Assembly: GCA_963513935.1 (NCBI GenBank)
Contig: OY740769.1
Location: 31,337,120-31,401,119, forward strand
DNA: 64,000 nucleotides
Source of the DNA: Aphrophora alni
Taxonomy: Eukaryota > Arthropoda > Insecta > Hemiptera > Aphrophoridae
Reading direction: 5' to 3'
Shown: positions 1-10,425 of the stretch, one piece after another
How the letters are laid out: each line of letters opens with the position of its first letter
How positions within the stretch are numbered: position 1 is the stretch's first letter
The notes under the pieces: model-generated
Seen by the model: the letters and a program-made list of their open reading frames with translations, nothing else
What the model was told of the DNA's origin: nothing
The model's database searches: none
Made by a program: the position numbers and the translations under genes

Positions 1-330
1 TATAAACATAAGTCCGGAAATGCTTTGTTTTCAAGTTATCCGCCATTTTGTTTTGTTTTCAAAATATTTAATTTTTTTTTTAAATATAAAGATATTGAGC
101 TCAAACTTTATATACTAATTGTTGGGTACCTGTTTATCACTGTACTATAAACCAGAACGTTCTTTTTTATATTTTAAAAATGGCGGCCGTTTAAACCTTT
201 TAATGTCAAATATCTCAAAAATCGCTAACTTGACAAAAAATTAACTTTTTTAATGATAAATATAACAGTTTTTTAAAATTATTTTGACTGTAACTTCAAG
301 GTTATCCTTTGATAAAAAAGAAAAATGTAA
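1..330. repeat. Non-coding end region of a transposon, related to the 3.5 kb foldback element
   Basis: No reading frame is visible. The stretch shares a series of short words in the same order with the foldback element at 3535-4270: GCCATTTTG, a GATATTGAGCTCAAA-like word, AATGGCGGCCG and GTTATCCTTTGA. It directly adjoins the minus-strand transposase remnant at 475-726, so it is probably that transposon's 3' non-coding part, running off the left edge. The relation is inferred from word order by eye. Confidence 0.35.
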
Positions 331-474
331 TTCTTGGTAGTTGTCAACAATACCTAGAGAATTATTTCAGAAACTATTTTTTTTTTAATCAAACAAAATA
401 AATTTAACATTCAATTGACACATCAATAAAATAAATAACAATCATTGCTACATTTAATAATGTTTACAGTAAAT

Positions 475-726
475 ATTCGAAAATATGACCTTCTACTTCA
501 ATACATTTTGCAGTTCTAATAATTGTTAGCGTTGCTCTCCTCAATCCTGCACGGCTATCCTTGATTTGTGTGGCGGCATCTGTAATACGAACAATTAACT
601 TTCTCGTGTATTAACTTTTTTTCTTGTACCCAATACGTTGCAGCCAACCCCACAAGCGAAAATTTAACGGCGTTAGATCTGGTGATGGTGGCGGCCATGA
701 GTGAGGTTCACCGCGGCCAATCAATC
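475..726 (-). pseudogene. DDE_3-type (Tc1/mariner superfamily) transposase, C-terminal remnant
   Basis: The minus strand reads RGEPHSWPPPSPDLTPLNF, RLWGWLQRIGYKKK, and later ITDAATQIKDSRAGLRRA and EGHIFEY. This is the familiar end of eukaryotic DDE_3 transposases: a WPPxSPDLTPxDFxLWG block with the last acidic/Asn catalytic region, followed by a helical tail ending near a GGHFE-like motif. One in-frame TAA near 613 breaks it, and the N-terminal two thirds are missing because sequence beyond 726 changes to another repeat. A similar remnant lies at 34255-34860. It is not functional. Confidence 0.7.
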
Positions 727-800
727 CAGGCCCGGAATTAGGGCGGGGCAGGGGGGCACGTGCCCCGGGTGGCAGATTTCAGAGGGCGGCAAAATTTGAA
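727..800. mobile_element. GC-rich terminus resembling a hAT-type element end
   Basis: A CAGGCCCGGAATTAGGG start, then a run of G with GGCACGTGCCCCGGG and a GGCGGCAAAA word, stands out from the AT-rich surroundings. It abuts the broken transposase at 726, so something inserted there. hAT elements start with CAG, and a hAT-like C-terminal fragment occurs at 2605-2770, which could be the other part of the same element. I did not find a matching inverted end, so the assignment is tentative. The sequence at 800-1067 is AT-rich with no recognisable content. Confidence 0.3.
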
Positions 801-1067
801 AAGTTTATAAAAAAATAGTAAGTTATTAAAAAGTTTTCAAAATAATAACAATACAATCAATATTGTTTAATTTTATTTGATTTTTTGCATAATTTATAAA
901 ATTTATTATACTGTAGGCCTATACCAATTTAATTCTTAAGTCTTATAAGACCAAAATGAACGCAGCTCGTGGATCTGGATTGAGTGTTATGCCTACTACT
1001 AATATGAGTTAGAGGCAAGAGCTCTCGGTAGCGGGGTCGGGAGCGCGAGTGTCTGTTTGTGTGTGTG

Positions 1068-1120
1068 TCAATCACGCCAAAACAGCTGGACATTTCGAAA
1101 CGTATCTAGGCGTTTGGTTC
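1068..1120 (+). repeat. Direct repeat, copy 1 (second copy at 2371-2430)
   Basis: GTGTCAATCACGCCAAAA, then GCTGGACATT, then GTATCTAGGCGTTTGG occurs here and again at 2371-2430 with small differences. The two copies flank the Harbinger-related nest, suggesting it sits inside a larger repeated unit. Confidence 0.5.
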
Positions 1121-1218
1121 TAAAGACAGAAAAACCATAAAGAATACGTGGTATGAAGTTTGTGTTCAGCTTAGAAGTGACTTTGACAAGCTAGAAGATA
1201 GCAAAAAGAATGACTTTG
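1121..1218 (+). pseudogene. Truncated MADF-domain exon, inverted copy
   Basis: The plus strand encodes KDRKTIKNTWYEVCVQL and SDFDKLEDSKKNDFG and ends at a consensus donor (TTTG then GTAAGT). It is a 5'-truncated copy of the exon on the minus strand at 1679-1871. The intron-like sequence after it also matches in inverted orientation, up to about 1375. It is a dead fragment of the same Harbinger family. Confidence 0.6.
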
Positions 1219-1381
1219 GTAAGTAAAAATAATGTTATATATTTATTTTATAATGTTGTTGAATTTACCTTACTACTCTTAATTTTATTTTTTTATTTAT
1301 TTTTTTTTTTTGCAATCGTAAATTTACTAGCAAATGCGAAGAATTTAAATTTCAAAAACAAACCAAAAACATCGTACATTA

Positions 1382-2248
1382 GGGCCGGAACACACTTGGC
1401 GTTTTTTACCAATCGGATTTTTTACCGCCGCCGCTCTAAAATAATGTAGCGTTTACACACTGGGCGGTAAACATTACCGACGCCACATCAGTCGATCACA
1501 GATCTTGTGATCTTTATGTGTAATGTACGATGTTTTTGGTTTGTTTTTGAAATTTTGATTCTTCGCATTTGCTAGTAAATTTACGATTGCAAAAAATAAA
1601 TAAATAAATTTAAGAGTAGGCTAGTAAGGTAAATTCAACAACATTATAAAATAAATATATAACATTATTTTTACTTACCAAAGTCATTCTTTTTGCTATC
1701 TTCCAGCTTGTCAAAGTCACTCCTAAGCTGAACACAAACTTCATACCACGCATTCTTTGTGGCGTTTCTGTCTTTAAAATTGTCCAAGGTTTTGTCCCAC
1801 AGCACAAGCCTTTCTTGAACGAAATGAATTTGTAATTCATTGTCAATTATAACCATAACCTCTTCGGTCATGATAAAATACCATGCATTTAGTCACGTAG
1901 GCCACCATTTCGGCGGAGGCGGTAAAAAAAAAAAACGACGAATGTATTGGCAGTGGGCGGCTTCATTGCTGCTGTCGGCGTTAAATAATCCGATCGTTTA
2001 TTTTACCACCCAATGTGTACGTCGCAATACCATCCTATGCGCCTCTACTGGTACGGCGGCGGCGGTAAAAAATCCGATTGGTAAAAAACGCCAAGTGTTC
2101 CTGCTCTTACACATAAAGATTACAAGATCTGTGATCGACTCATGTGGCGTCGGTAATGTTTACCGCCCAGTGTGTAAACGCTACATTATTTTAGAGCGGC
2201 GGCGGTAAAAAATCCGATTGGTAAAATTCGCCAAGTGTGTTCCGGCCC
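1382..2248 (-). mobile_element. PIF/Harbinger element with long terminal inverted repeats and a MADF exon
   Basis: The ends are perfect inverted copies starting GGGCCGGAACACACTTGGCG and flanked on both sides by TTA (1379-1381 and 2249-2251), the 3-bp target duplication typical of PIF/Harbinger. The inverted repeats extend about 140 bp with few mismatches and contain ACCGCCGCCGCTC and TACACACTGGGCGG blocks. At 867 bp the element is too short for a Harbinger transposase. It holds only the first exon of the accessory MADF protein. It appears inserted into or rearranged with another family member, since 1121-1375 is an inverted duplicate of its interior. Confidence 0.8.
1679..1871 (-). pseudogene. 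MADF-domain (Harbinger accessory DNA-binding protein) first exon
   Basis: From an ATG at 1871 the minus strand reads MTEEVMVIIDNELQ, then RLVLWDKTLDNFKDRN and TKNAWYEVCVQL, ending at a TTTG/GTAAGT donor. WDK...YKDRN...AW is the core of a MADF domain, the Myb/SANT-like DNA-binding module that Harbinger elements encode next to the transposase. The frame is open, but no second exon follows inside this short element, so it is a non-autonomous remnant even though the exon is intact. The opposite-strand frame at 1840-2208 is a shadow of the inverted repeat. Confidence 0.65.
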
Positions 2249-2251
2249 TTA

Positions 2252-2560
2252 GTCTACCAATGCACCGCGCTCGCGCGTAATCGTGCAAGATTTTCAATTT
2301 TTTTACGATCTGCCCGCCCAAGGTGTCATGTGAAAGCGACAAGAACCCGCGTGAAATACACTCATTTTGTGTCAATCACGCCAAAAAGGCTGGACATTAC
2401 GAAACCATTTTCCGTATCTAGGCGTTTGGGTACTCGGTGAAGGAAATGGGGGATGTTGCTTGGTCTCCCAATGCGCCACGCTCACGCGCAACCGCGCTAA
2501 CTTTCACATTCGATTTAGCTCGCCAAGACGAACAAATAAGGTCCTATACATTTTTTGCGA
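2252..2560 (+). repeat. Imperfect duplication of a GC-richer segment
   Basis: CTACCAATGCACCGCGCTCGC at 2253 and CTCCCAATGCGCCACGCTCAC at 2465 start similar stretches about 210 bp apart, with the copy-2 direct repeat (2371-2430) between them. I see no credible reading frame. It may be untranslated sequence of the hAT-like element whose C-terminal coding remnant follows. Confidence 0.35.
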
Positions 2561-2604
2561 TTCGACCCACCGATTAGCTGCTAAAAAATCTATCATCTGA
2601 GCTC

Positions 2605-2770
2605 TCAGAAAAAAGACAAAGGGGAAAAAAAATGCCTGATGAGCTGTGTGGTGATGAATCTCCAAGTGCTGAGAATGTGTGTCAAATAGCCATGTTAGAG
2701 GTTATTGACGGATGATTTTGACGACATCAGTACATTTGCAGCTAAGAAGGCTCGAAGAATTCAAGTTTAG
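2605..2770 (+). pseudogene. hAT-family transposase, C-terminal remnant with frameshift
   Basis: One frame gives SQKKDKGEKKMPDEL and later CQIAMLEVIDG before a stop. After a frame change near 2704 it continues as TDDFDDISTFAAKKARRIQV and a stop at 2768-2770. An acidic helix followed by a FAxKKAR tail just before the stop resembles the end of ZMYM1-like hAT transposases, after the dimerisation domain. Only this tail survives. The family call rests on the tail alone. Confidence 0.4.
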
Positions 2771-2901
2771 GTACAATATATAACATTATTTAATAAACAT
2801 TTTTCATTTCATATCAAGACATGTGATTGTTTTCATGGATACGTTCTTTTATTTTCTTCTCAACTATGTCTAGATAATTTTTTATTAATAATTCCTAGTT
2901 T

Positions 2902-3290
2902 TATTCCTAATGTATATTTATATCTATAGTTTATTTATATTGAATTATAATGAATATCAATTGTCTAATTGTGATAATTATCTTTATTTAATCTCATTGT
3001 GATAAAATATGCATATATTTTTTTATTATTCCTTTTAAATATTCCTAATGTGTATTTATATCTATAGTTTATTCTAACTGACTATCAATTGTCTAATTGT
3101 GATAATTATCTTAATTGAATCTAATTGTGTTAGTATATACATATTTTTGTTTTAATGTAATCATTTTACTACTTTAAATCTACTTTAATTCTATTGTAAT
3201 TTAATTGTTTTCTTATAACATTGTTAATTTTGTTTAATTGGGCTTAAAAGCCCGTTTGTGTAAAATAAATAAATAACACTCCAACTTCCG
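2902..3290 (+). repeat. 139-bp tandem duplication followed by a non-LTR-like 3' end
   Basis: ATTCCTAATGTATATTTATA at 2902 recurs at 3041 with the shared downstream words ATCAATTGTCTAATTG and GATAATTATCTT, giving a period of 139 bp. Past the second copy the sequence TTGGGCTTAAAAGCCC (a small hairpin) followed by AATAAATAAATAA looks like the 3' end and short-tandem tail of an insect non-LTR retrotransposon. No coding remnant is attached. Confidence 0.45.
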
Positions 3291-3534
3291 ACCAAGCTAA
3301 AATGACATTTATGACGTAATTTTTTGCGTAGTTGCAATTGAGTTACAAATACAAAAAAAAAATTATTTGTATTAGTCATGTATAAGGGTATTAATGTAAT
3401 AAATAAGTGCTTTTCATAAATGAAACTTCTTCATAACATACATATGGTGTATAATTTCAACTACCGCATCTAAAAAATAGCTTACGGAGGTATTGTATTT
3501 TATATTATATTTATTTTTTTGTTAGTAGACTATA
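3291..3534. other. AT-rich spacer, nothing recognised
   Basis: No frame, repeat or signal that I can support. Confidence 0.3.
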
Positions 3535-4270
3535 CAGGGTGTTACAAAAAAGTTAGGCTGGTTATGCATTTTCATATTCTATGTGTGAATCTAAGCTGAA
3601 AATGAAGAATAATTTTTATTCAATTTCCACTTTGTTTAGCAGCTAGACGCCATTTTGTTTTTTTTACAAAAAACTCACTGTAACTCTGGAAATAGATAAG
3701 ATATCGAGTTCAAATTTGGAATAATCATTTTGTATGTTACGATTTACAAGTGTACCAAATACAAAGAATTTATTTTTATAATTTTCAAAATGGCGGCCGT
3801 TACAAATTTTTAACGTGGAATATCTTGAAAACCGTTAACTTTACAAAAAATGTACAAGAGACAAAATATTTTTTGTCGATAACTCGGTTATCCTTTGACT
3901 TACTAAAACTACAAAAAAAAACATTGTGTCTGTTGTTAAAAAATAAAAATATTTTGTCTCGTACATTTTTGTAATGTTAACGGTTTTCAAGATATTCCAC
4001 GTTAAAAATTTGTAACGGCCGCCATTTTGAAAAAAAATTCTTTGTGCTTTGTACACTTGTTAATGGTAACATGTAAAATGCTTATTCCACATTTGAACTC
4101 GATATCTTATCTATTTCCAGAGTTATAGTGAGATTTTGTAAAAAAAAACAAAATGGCGTCTAGCTGCTAAAAAGTGGAAATTGAAAAAAAATATATTCTT
4201 CATTTTCAGCTTAGAATCACAAATAGAATATGAAAATGCATAGCCAGCCCAACCTTTTTGTAACACCCTG
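3535..4270. mobile_element. Foldback (long inverted repeat) element, TA-flanked
   Basis: The element begins CAGGGTGTTACAAAAA and ends with the inverted copy, with TA on both outer sides (3533-3534 and 4271-4272). Its two arms, about 3535-3877 and 3942-4270, are near-complementary along their whole length and leave a loop of about 65 bp. Words such as AATGGCGGCCG and GATATCTTATCTATTTCC occur in both arms. The TA duplication suggests mobilisation by a Tc1/mariner-type transposase. The shared word order with 1-330 suggests the DDE_3 family at the left edge. The two small open frames inside are mirror images of each other and not genes. Confidence 0.75.
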
Positions 4271-4663
4271 TATATTATGGTAGTGTTTATTATATTATTA
4301 GTTATTGTTTTGAGTTTATATAATTGTTTTTTATGTAATATTTATTTATAAATTTTATAATATTTTTTCCCTGTACTGTTGTTCTTAATAACTCATTGTA
4401 CCCTTTACGTTATTAAGTGATAAACCCAGACATAAAAGGGGCAGAAAAAATCAACTAATTTAAAAATCTAAAGTGGTTGTGTCCTGATCACCTTTGTGTT
4501 AAGTTTGTTCTTTTACTTCTTCAAGTTTAGCCATAGTTACTTTTTTAGATTGCTAGTTTTAGTTTTCAATATCACCTTTTTCATATCTAGGTTTACCTCT
4601 TGATAACACGATTAATTTATACTATTTAAATGTCATATACCATGTATCCCAAAAGTCTCAACA

Positions 4664-5203
4664 CCCCCCCCCCTATTATTTATTTTATTAACGGAAATAG
4701 ATAGATTTGCTTAGGGGAAAGTTTAGATAACCAATGGAGGAGTTTTTGGAAGTATCAAAATTTTCAACCCTTACCCCAAAAATGGGGTAGTTTAGAGTTT
4801 GGGGGTAAGTCAAGAATTTTAAATAGCAACCCCTATTGAGTGATAACTCATTTTAAAGGTATTTTAAAAATAAGAATAATGGCGCAAACTAGAGGTCTCC
4901 AAGTTCATCCTACCCAACATAGCGACCGATCGAATTGTTAATTTTACGTTAATAATTACACCGGAAATGTTACGAAATGTACAACAAGCTTTTGAGTCCA
5001 GAATCTATTTCTGTCAAGAAGTAAATGGTAGCCATTTCGAGAACTTAATCTGAGCTAAAAAAACAAGGTAAGGCTCTTACCATCATTTTACCAACATAGA
5101 GCAATTTGTAATGTAATAAAAACAACCAAAGTTTGTAGGTTATCTAAACTTTCCCCTAAGCAAATCTGTCTATTTCCATTAATAAAAAACAATAGGGGGG
5201 GGG
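4664..5203. mobile_element. MITE-like element with about 68-bp terminal inverted repeats and poly-C ends
   Basis: Both ends start with a run of C followed by CTATT, then GGAAATAGAYAGATTTGCTT and AGGGGAAAGTTTAGATAACC in inverted orientation (4664-4730 and 5138-5203). ACA lies just outside each end (4661-4663, 5204-5206) and may be the target duplication. The interior has no frame. I cannot name the superfamily. Confidence 0.65.
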
Positions 5204-5206
5204 ACA

Positions 5207-6461
5207 TATTATATTAGTTTTTATATAGGCTAGGCAAATGATGGAAAATTTCCAATTCTTTTACGTTTGTCTGAATAAAACTATGTGCGATTAATAACTT
5301 TAAAGACATACATTTTAAGAAGCCACCTTGGTCCAAGAATACCATGCACTAATCCAAGGACACCTGATTTTTCAGTTTCTTTGTGATTCAGAGCCTCTCA
5401 CTGCAGCATAACTTGGCTTTCAGTTCACCCCAACTAAAGTTTGGTTTCAATAACAATGTACTATTATGTTTCCATTACAATGATATAATATATAAGTGTT
5501 AGAAGCTCATTACAACCCACACTGTCACATTCAGTATATGCACATATTTTATTCATTGTGTATATAGCTACCAAGATGGTTTACTTAAATTAATTACCTT
5601 GATTTCTGACCTTCTACAATCTTCTTTATTATTCACTTAAATTACGGGCTGCAACAGACAAGTACTGTCATCATCAGTCACTTTTTTACACAGGCTGGTA
5701 TATTGCCAAAATGTACATAGAGAACATTTCAAGCATCTTTTTTTGTAACATCTTTTTGAGGTATACTACCTTTTTATGAACATAAGAAAAAATTGTGTTT
5801 CACGTAAAAGTGATTTCTTTTTTGACTTTATCATTCTACATTTAATTTAAGAAACTTTATTTTGACACTAATGCCCTTTACATTATTACTTTTATATAAA
5901 CTTATAAGAAAAAGTGATGATTGGGCCATAGTTATGATTATATGTGTTTAAAGTTTATTGCTTAGTTTTGTTATTTCATAACTTCAAACATCCACTACTC
6001 AAAATAGAGTTAACCTTTTTGAAGTCGGTTTTGGGACATTTATCTCTTTTTTAAATAGACCTTTATTTTGATACCAAACTCGACATATTGCTTACATTAA
6101 AGAGTGTTGACAGACTCGTGGATGGTACATCACCCCAGCCAAGAAACTTTTATAACCACGTACTAAAAGCAAGGTGGGAAGTTCTATTAATCTAAGTTTC
6201 ATGGTTTAGTAGTTACAACAAAATTCCATACTGTATACTGTAATAAAAATGAGATTTATAGGTTATATTTTATGGTAATCTAATATTCTTTAAATTCAGA
6301 TTAATAAAACAAGGAACAGGTTAATTAATTTTTGAGTTTTAAGAGTAAAATAATATATTTGTGGTTATTTGTTAGGTTTGGGTATTTTCACAGATTTTTA
6401 CCCAGAGTATTTACTAAACAAAGACCAGAGCACTGTGGTGACAATATATACAGTATAATAT
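5207..6461. other. AT-rich region without a recognised gene
   Basis: I see no frame longer than chance, no splice-linked exon and no repeat with a partner in the window. Confidence 0.3.
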
Positions 6462-6530
6462 AAAGTTGTCATCTTCAGAGGGAATCTTAACAAAGTCTTT
6501 GTTAAGATTCCCTCTGAAGATGACAACTTT
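6462..6530. repeat. Perfect 34-bp-arm palindrome with 1-nt spacer
   Basis: AAAGTTGTCATCTTCAGAGG... at 6462-6495 is followed, after a single T, by its exact reverse complement at 6497-6530. The arms show no mismatch. It would fold into a cruciform or a very tight hairpin RNA. It may be a recent inverted duplication or a tiny foldback element. Confidence 0.9.
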
Positions 6531-7060
6531 GTTGTTGTAATAGCTATAAGGGTCTAATAGGAATAAACATTTTACTTTTGACAAAATTTTTTGTTTTTTG
6601 TTTATTCCCAAGTGTGGTAAGGGACTTTTAAAAGTGTATCTGTAGAGTATTTACTGTTAAAACTAAATTCTGGGGTATTTTACATCATTAGTCCCAATTC
6701 AGAATGATTGTAAAGCCAAATTGAGAACAACGGTTCAACTTGGAGTGCTGGGTACTGAATTCGGATATGTGAAGGTTATACCGAAGTGTTAATCTTAAAT
6801 TGTTAAATTAGCCTTTAATATGATAACGTAACTCGATATTATTAAACATTTCGTTTTTAAGACTAGTTAAGAAGTATTCTTAATGCTGGTTTCTTAGACT
6901 CTTAATTACAATTTTCTACCTTCATTTAATTAATATAAATGTTCTTTTAAGTCAAACGTGATGACGAAAATGAAACAAAATTATTTATGAATACCATATG
7001 AAAATATAATCTTCGAAACATACAGTACTTTAAAACTCATATTGGGTTCAATATGCTCTT

Positions 7061-7300
7061 GTGCAGGTAACATTATTTGATTGGGATGGTTTGAACAACA
7101 CAAAAGGAGCTGAACAAGATGAATTTTGGGCTGAAATCCTCAAAAAAGGCAAAATTGAGGTCTTCAAATACTGGGAAGGGGTCGATGATAAAGAACATTT
7201 ATGTGGCAGAAGTGAAGATGTTTTCGTTCTTATCGTAAAGTTGGAAGAGGGCAATGATGAAAATGAAAGATATTTTGATCAGGTCGACCAGATACGATAA
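7061..7300 (+). CDS. Unrecognised open frame, possible exon or transposon fragment
   Basis: The frame MQVTLFDWDGLNNTKGAE to VDQIR is 79 codons, hydrophilic and acid-rich, with protein-like composition unlike the AT-rich surroundings. A TTGTGCAG acceptor-like site lies directly before GTAACATTATTTG, so the true 5' border could be near 7068. The sequence shortly after it (about 7300-7380) also reads RNKPARKGGINENLDEK in a neighbouring frame before breaking down. It could be a broken transposon exon next to the piggyBac copy at 8042. I do not recognise the family. Confidence 0.3.
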   Translation: MQVTLFDWDGLNNTKGAEQDEFWAEILKKGKIEVFKYWEGVDDKEHLCGRSEDVFVLIVKLEEGNDENERYFDQVDQIR

Positions 7301-8041
7301 AGAAGAGAAACAAACCTGCTAGGAAGGGGGGAATAAATGAAAACCTTGATGAAAAGATCATTTTTTATCAATGGTGTGATGCAGAATTTAGGTAAATATG
7401 GACTGAGTAGGTTAAAGAGCAGAACTCCCTAACAACTAAGACTGCACTGAAGAGGGGAGGGTAACTAGGGTGTGTGGGATCATCATTAACCGCACGGCAT
7501 AAATACTTTTTTTATGAATCAAGATAGGGATATAATTATAAAAACATTTCCTTCTTTTGCCTCACTCTGAAACTAGGAATATGAAACGAGAAAGTTACGA
7601 AGATTAGATCATAAAAAGGTTTCCATAGCAGCTTCAATATTTTTTCTTAAGAAAAATAAGCAGTATAAGGATGGGTTTGATACCCATGGGAACTTAAAAT
7701 AGTTTCTGTGTCCACCCAGCATTGAGATAAAAGTAGAGCTACCATTAGTGAATACTGGCCACAAAAGTCAGAATTACAGGGATGTAAACTCGATTGTGCT
7801 GACCATACATCGCCCTATGAAAAAGGTGTTTAGCAGGCCTAGATCCATAATGGATGTTCTATTTGCAGTTTTTGTTTGTCAGTAGATGGAAAGTTTTGTA
7901 TCAGAGAAATTTTTGTCTGCAGTGGTGTCAAAAATAAGCTGCTCTAATTTGACAGAATCTCTTCCCTCATGTACAAAATTGAGAATATAAACATGAATAA
8001 AATGGGAAAATAAAAATTTGGCAATATGAGGAAGTGTGTTT
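7301..8041. other. Stretch of degenerate, possibly once-coding sequence
   Basis: Composition is less AT-rich than the flanks, and scattered short frames on the plus strand (for example KVELPLVNTGHKSQNYRDV near 7730-7790) suggest old coding sequence, but I cannot assign a family or a continuous frame. Confidence 0.25.
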
Positions 8042-10425
8042 TTAACATGTTCACTGCGGCACAGTCGTTTCCGGCCGCTTCAGGCTTCTCGCAGATGCTG
8101 TGCGGTTGATTTCGGCCTCCCCTTCCATTCTAATAACAACTGTTAGTGTGAGCCCAACTCTTGACTGAGGAGGTTGTTATTCATTCAGCATGTAGTGTGG
8201 TAGCGCCAGTTTTTTGTTCCTAAGTGTTGTTGCTTTTTAGCGAGGTTTTAAATTTGACGCTGCTTGCACCCGTTTTCCTTTGCTTTTTTATGTTCAGCGT
8301 AAATTTATTTAAGTAATAAATAATATTTTTGTCTTCTCTAGCACAAAGCTGTTATACGCTAGTTCTAGGTTATGTAGCCTGCAGTATTTTAAATATTTTA
8401 TTTCACTGAGGTTAGTTTTTTTACGGATTTAGTGGTTCTAATTTGTATGTGTGTGTTTATTTGTGCTGTGCTTTGTAATTACTTTAATATGGCAAGTACA
8501 TCCAGAAATGATGAAACACTGAATGAATCAGGGGATAGTGACCCTGATTTCGGACAGGAAAGTGATGAAACCAGTGCAGAGAATTTTAATGAATCTGACA
8601 ATGACGATAGTGACATAGAGTATAACCCTGTCTGGGCCCCTGGCACTCATGGTTTGAGAGATATTCCATTTACTAGAGAAAATAAGTTAAAAGTTCCGAT
8701 TCCTGGAAAGAACCAACCAATTGACTGGTTCCTTCTGCTATTGGATGACATATTTCTTGAACAAATCATAGAAGAAACAAATAAATATGCAAAGGATGTA
8801 TATTTTAGCCCTAATTTGATGCCACAATCCCGGATAAATAAATGGAATGACCTAAACGTTGCAGAGCTAAAGGTTTTCATTGGAATTCTCTTACACATGG
8901 GCACTGTTCGCTTGAACAGAATAATTGATTATTGGAAAACAAGCAGCTTTTTCAATTTTGACGTTGTTCATGAGCAGATGAGCTGTGACCGCTTCTTGTT
9001 AATATAGAGATGTATTCATTTCGCCGATAATAACAAGCAAAATTCTAATCAACTAAACAAAGTATCGTTATTGATTAATTATTTTAACACCAAGATGAAT
9101 GACGTGTACTATCCTTGCAGAGAACTGTCCCTTGACGAGGGCATGATACTGTGGAGGGGGCGCCTCTTTTTCCGGCAGTATATAAAAGGAAAGAGACATA
9201 AATACGGAATTAAGATATATTCACTTTGTGAACCTCATGGACTTTCCACTAAAATTGCTGTTTTTACAGGATCTGAGGGTCCACTTTCAGATAAAGGGCA
9301 TGCCATGAAAGTAGTTTTACACCTAATGATAGGAAAACTTAATGTTGGCCATTCTCTTTTTATGGATAATTATTACAATAGTTTTCCTTTAGCATCAAAG
9401 CTTCTCTCCAAGGATACATTTTGTATTGGCACACTAAGACTTGACCGCAAGCACATCCCAGAAGAAGTGAAAACCACAAAGCTGAAGAAAATGAGAGTCT
9501 ATCGCCAGATATGCAGAAGGAGTCATGATAGGGAAGTGGAGAGACAAGAGAATAGTGTCCTATATTTCCACTGAATTTGAAAATACCATTGCAGTGTCCA
9601 CTAACAAACGTAAAGTGCAACGAGAAAAACCCTTGCCTATCGTGCAGTATAACGCACATATGAAGGGGGTTGATAGAAATGATCAACTCATGTCATACTA
9701 CCCGATCATACATAAGTCTTTGCGATGGTACAAAAAAGTGTTTGTACACTTTATCCAGATTATTATGGTAAATTCATACAAGCTTCACAACTTTGCCAAC
9801 ACAGATTCGAAAATGAGTTATTATGATTTCCGCCTCCAAGTAATTGATGAGCTTCTTCCCCAACCAGACCGTTAGGTTCCATCTCGACCGCCTCGCAATG
9901 CTGCTCACGTTCTGTCTAAAACATTGAAGAGGGATTCAAAAGGCCAACTTGTGATGGTTAGATACAGAGTATGCTTCCAGGAAGGACGAAAAGAATCCAA
10001 AACAGTGTATATATGTGCTCAGTGTCCTGGTGAACTTGCTTTGTGCCGAATTGCATGCTACAAAAAGTACCACACGCCCTAAATAGGTAAAAACAGAAAG
10101 GGAGGGTGGGAGGTGATGTACATAGTGTATATAAAATATAAATAGTGCATATTTCCAATAAATATAATATTGCATAATATAACAGCTTTGTAATATGTGT
10201 TTCCGTATTAAATAAAAGTATATATATCATTGTGACTTTGCGCCAGTGCGGGCCGGCCGAAATTGAATGCTTTATTATGACGTCATTATTGATGAATCTA
10301 ATGGACGGGAATATTATCAAATGACATATTTTGACTTCTCTACTACATTGGTAAATAATATTAAAAAATAATTTTTCAGCACTAATGAATGTTGACACAA
10401 AAATTTTTAGCAGTCAATGTGTTAA
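8042..10425 (+). mobile_element. piggyBac-type DNA transposon, nearly full length
   Basis: TTAA target duplications stand at 8042-8045 and 10422-10425. The ends just inside are inverted: CATGTTCACTGC on the left, and on the right (read from the other strand) CACATTGACTGC. TTAA specificity and a transposase of the piggyBac family between them define the element. The length of about 2.4 kb is normal for the family. The same terminal motif starts the internally deleted relative at 41397. Confidence 0.88.
8489..10082 (+). pseudogene. piggyBac transposase with two stops and one frameshift
   Basis: The frame starts MASTSRNDETLNESGDSD, an acidic N terminus typical of the family, and runs through the PGBD transposase core. 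All three catalytic aspartate contexts are visible: LSLDEGMILW, LFMDNYYNS and MKGVDRNDQL. A C-terminal cysteine-rich domain follows (CAQCPGELALCRIACYKKYH). An in-frame TAG at 9005-9007 interrupts the first part, a frame change lies around 9490-9540, and another TAG stands at 9873-9875. Reading resumes in frame after both stops, and the natural stop is at 10080-10082. An upstream ATG at 8432 is also open but adds a hydrophobic leader unlike the family. The copy is inactive but young enough for its reading to be obvious. Confidence 0.88.

Noticed and set aside
3750..4056. Two facing frames of about 70 codons
   Set aside because: They are mirror-image translations of the two arms of the foldback element.
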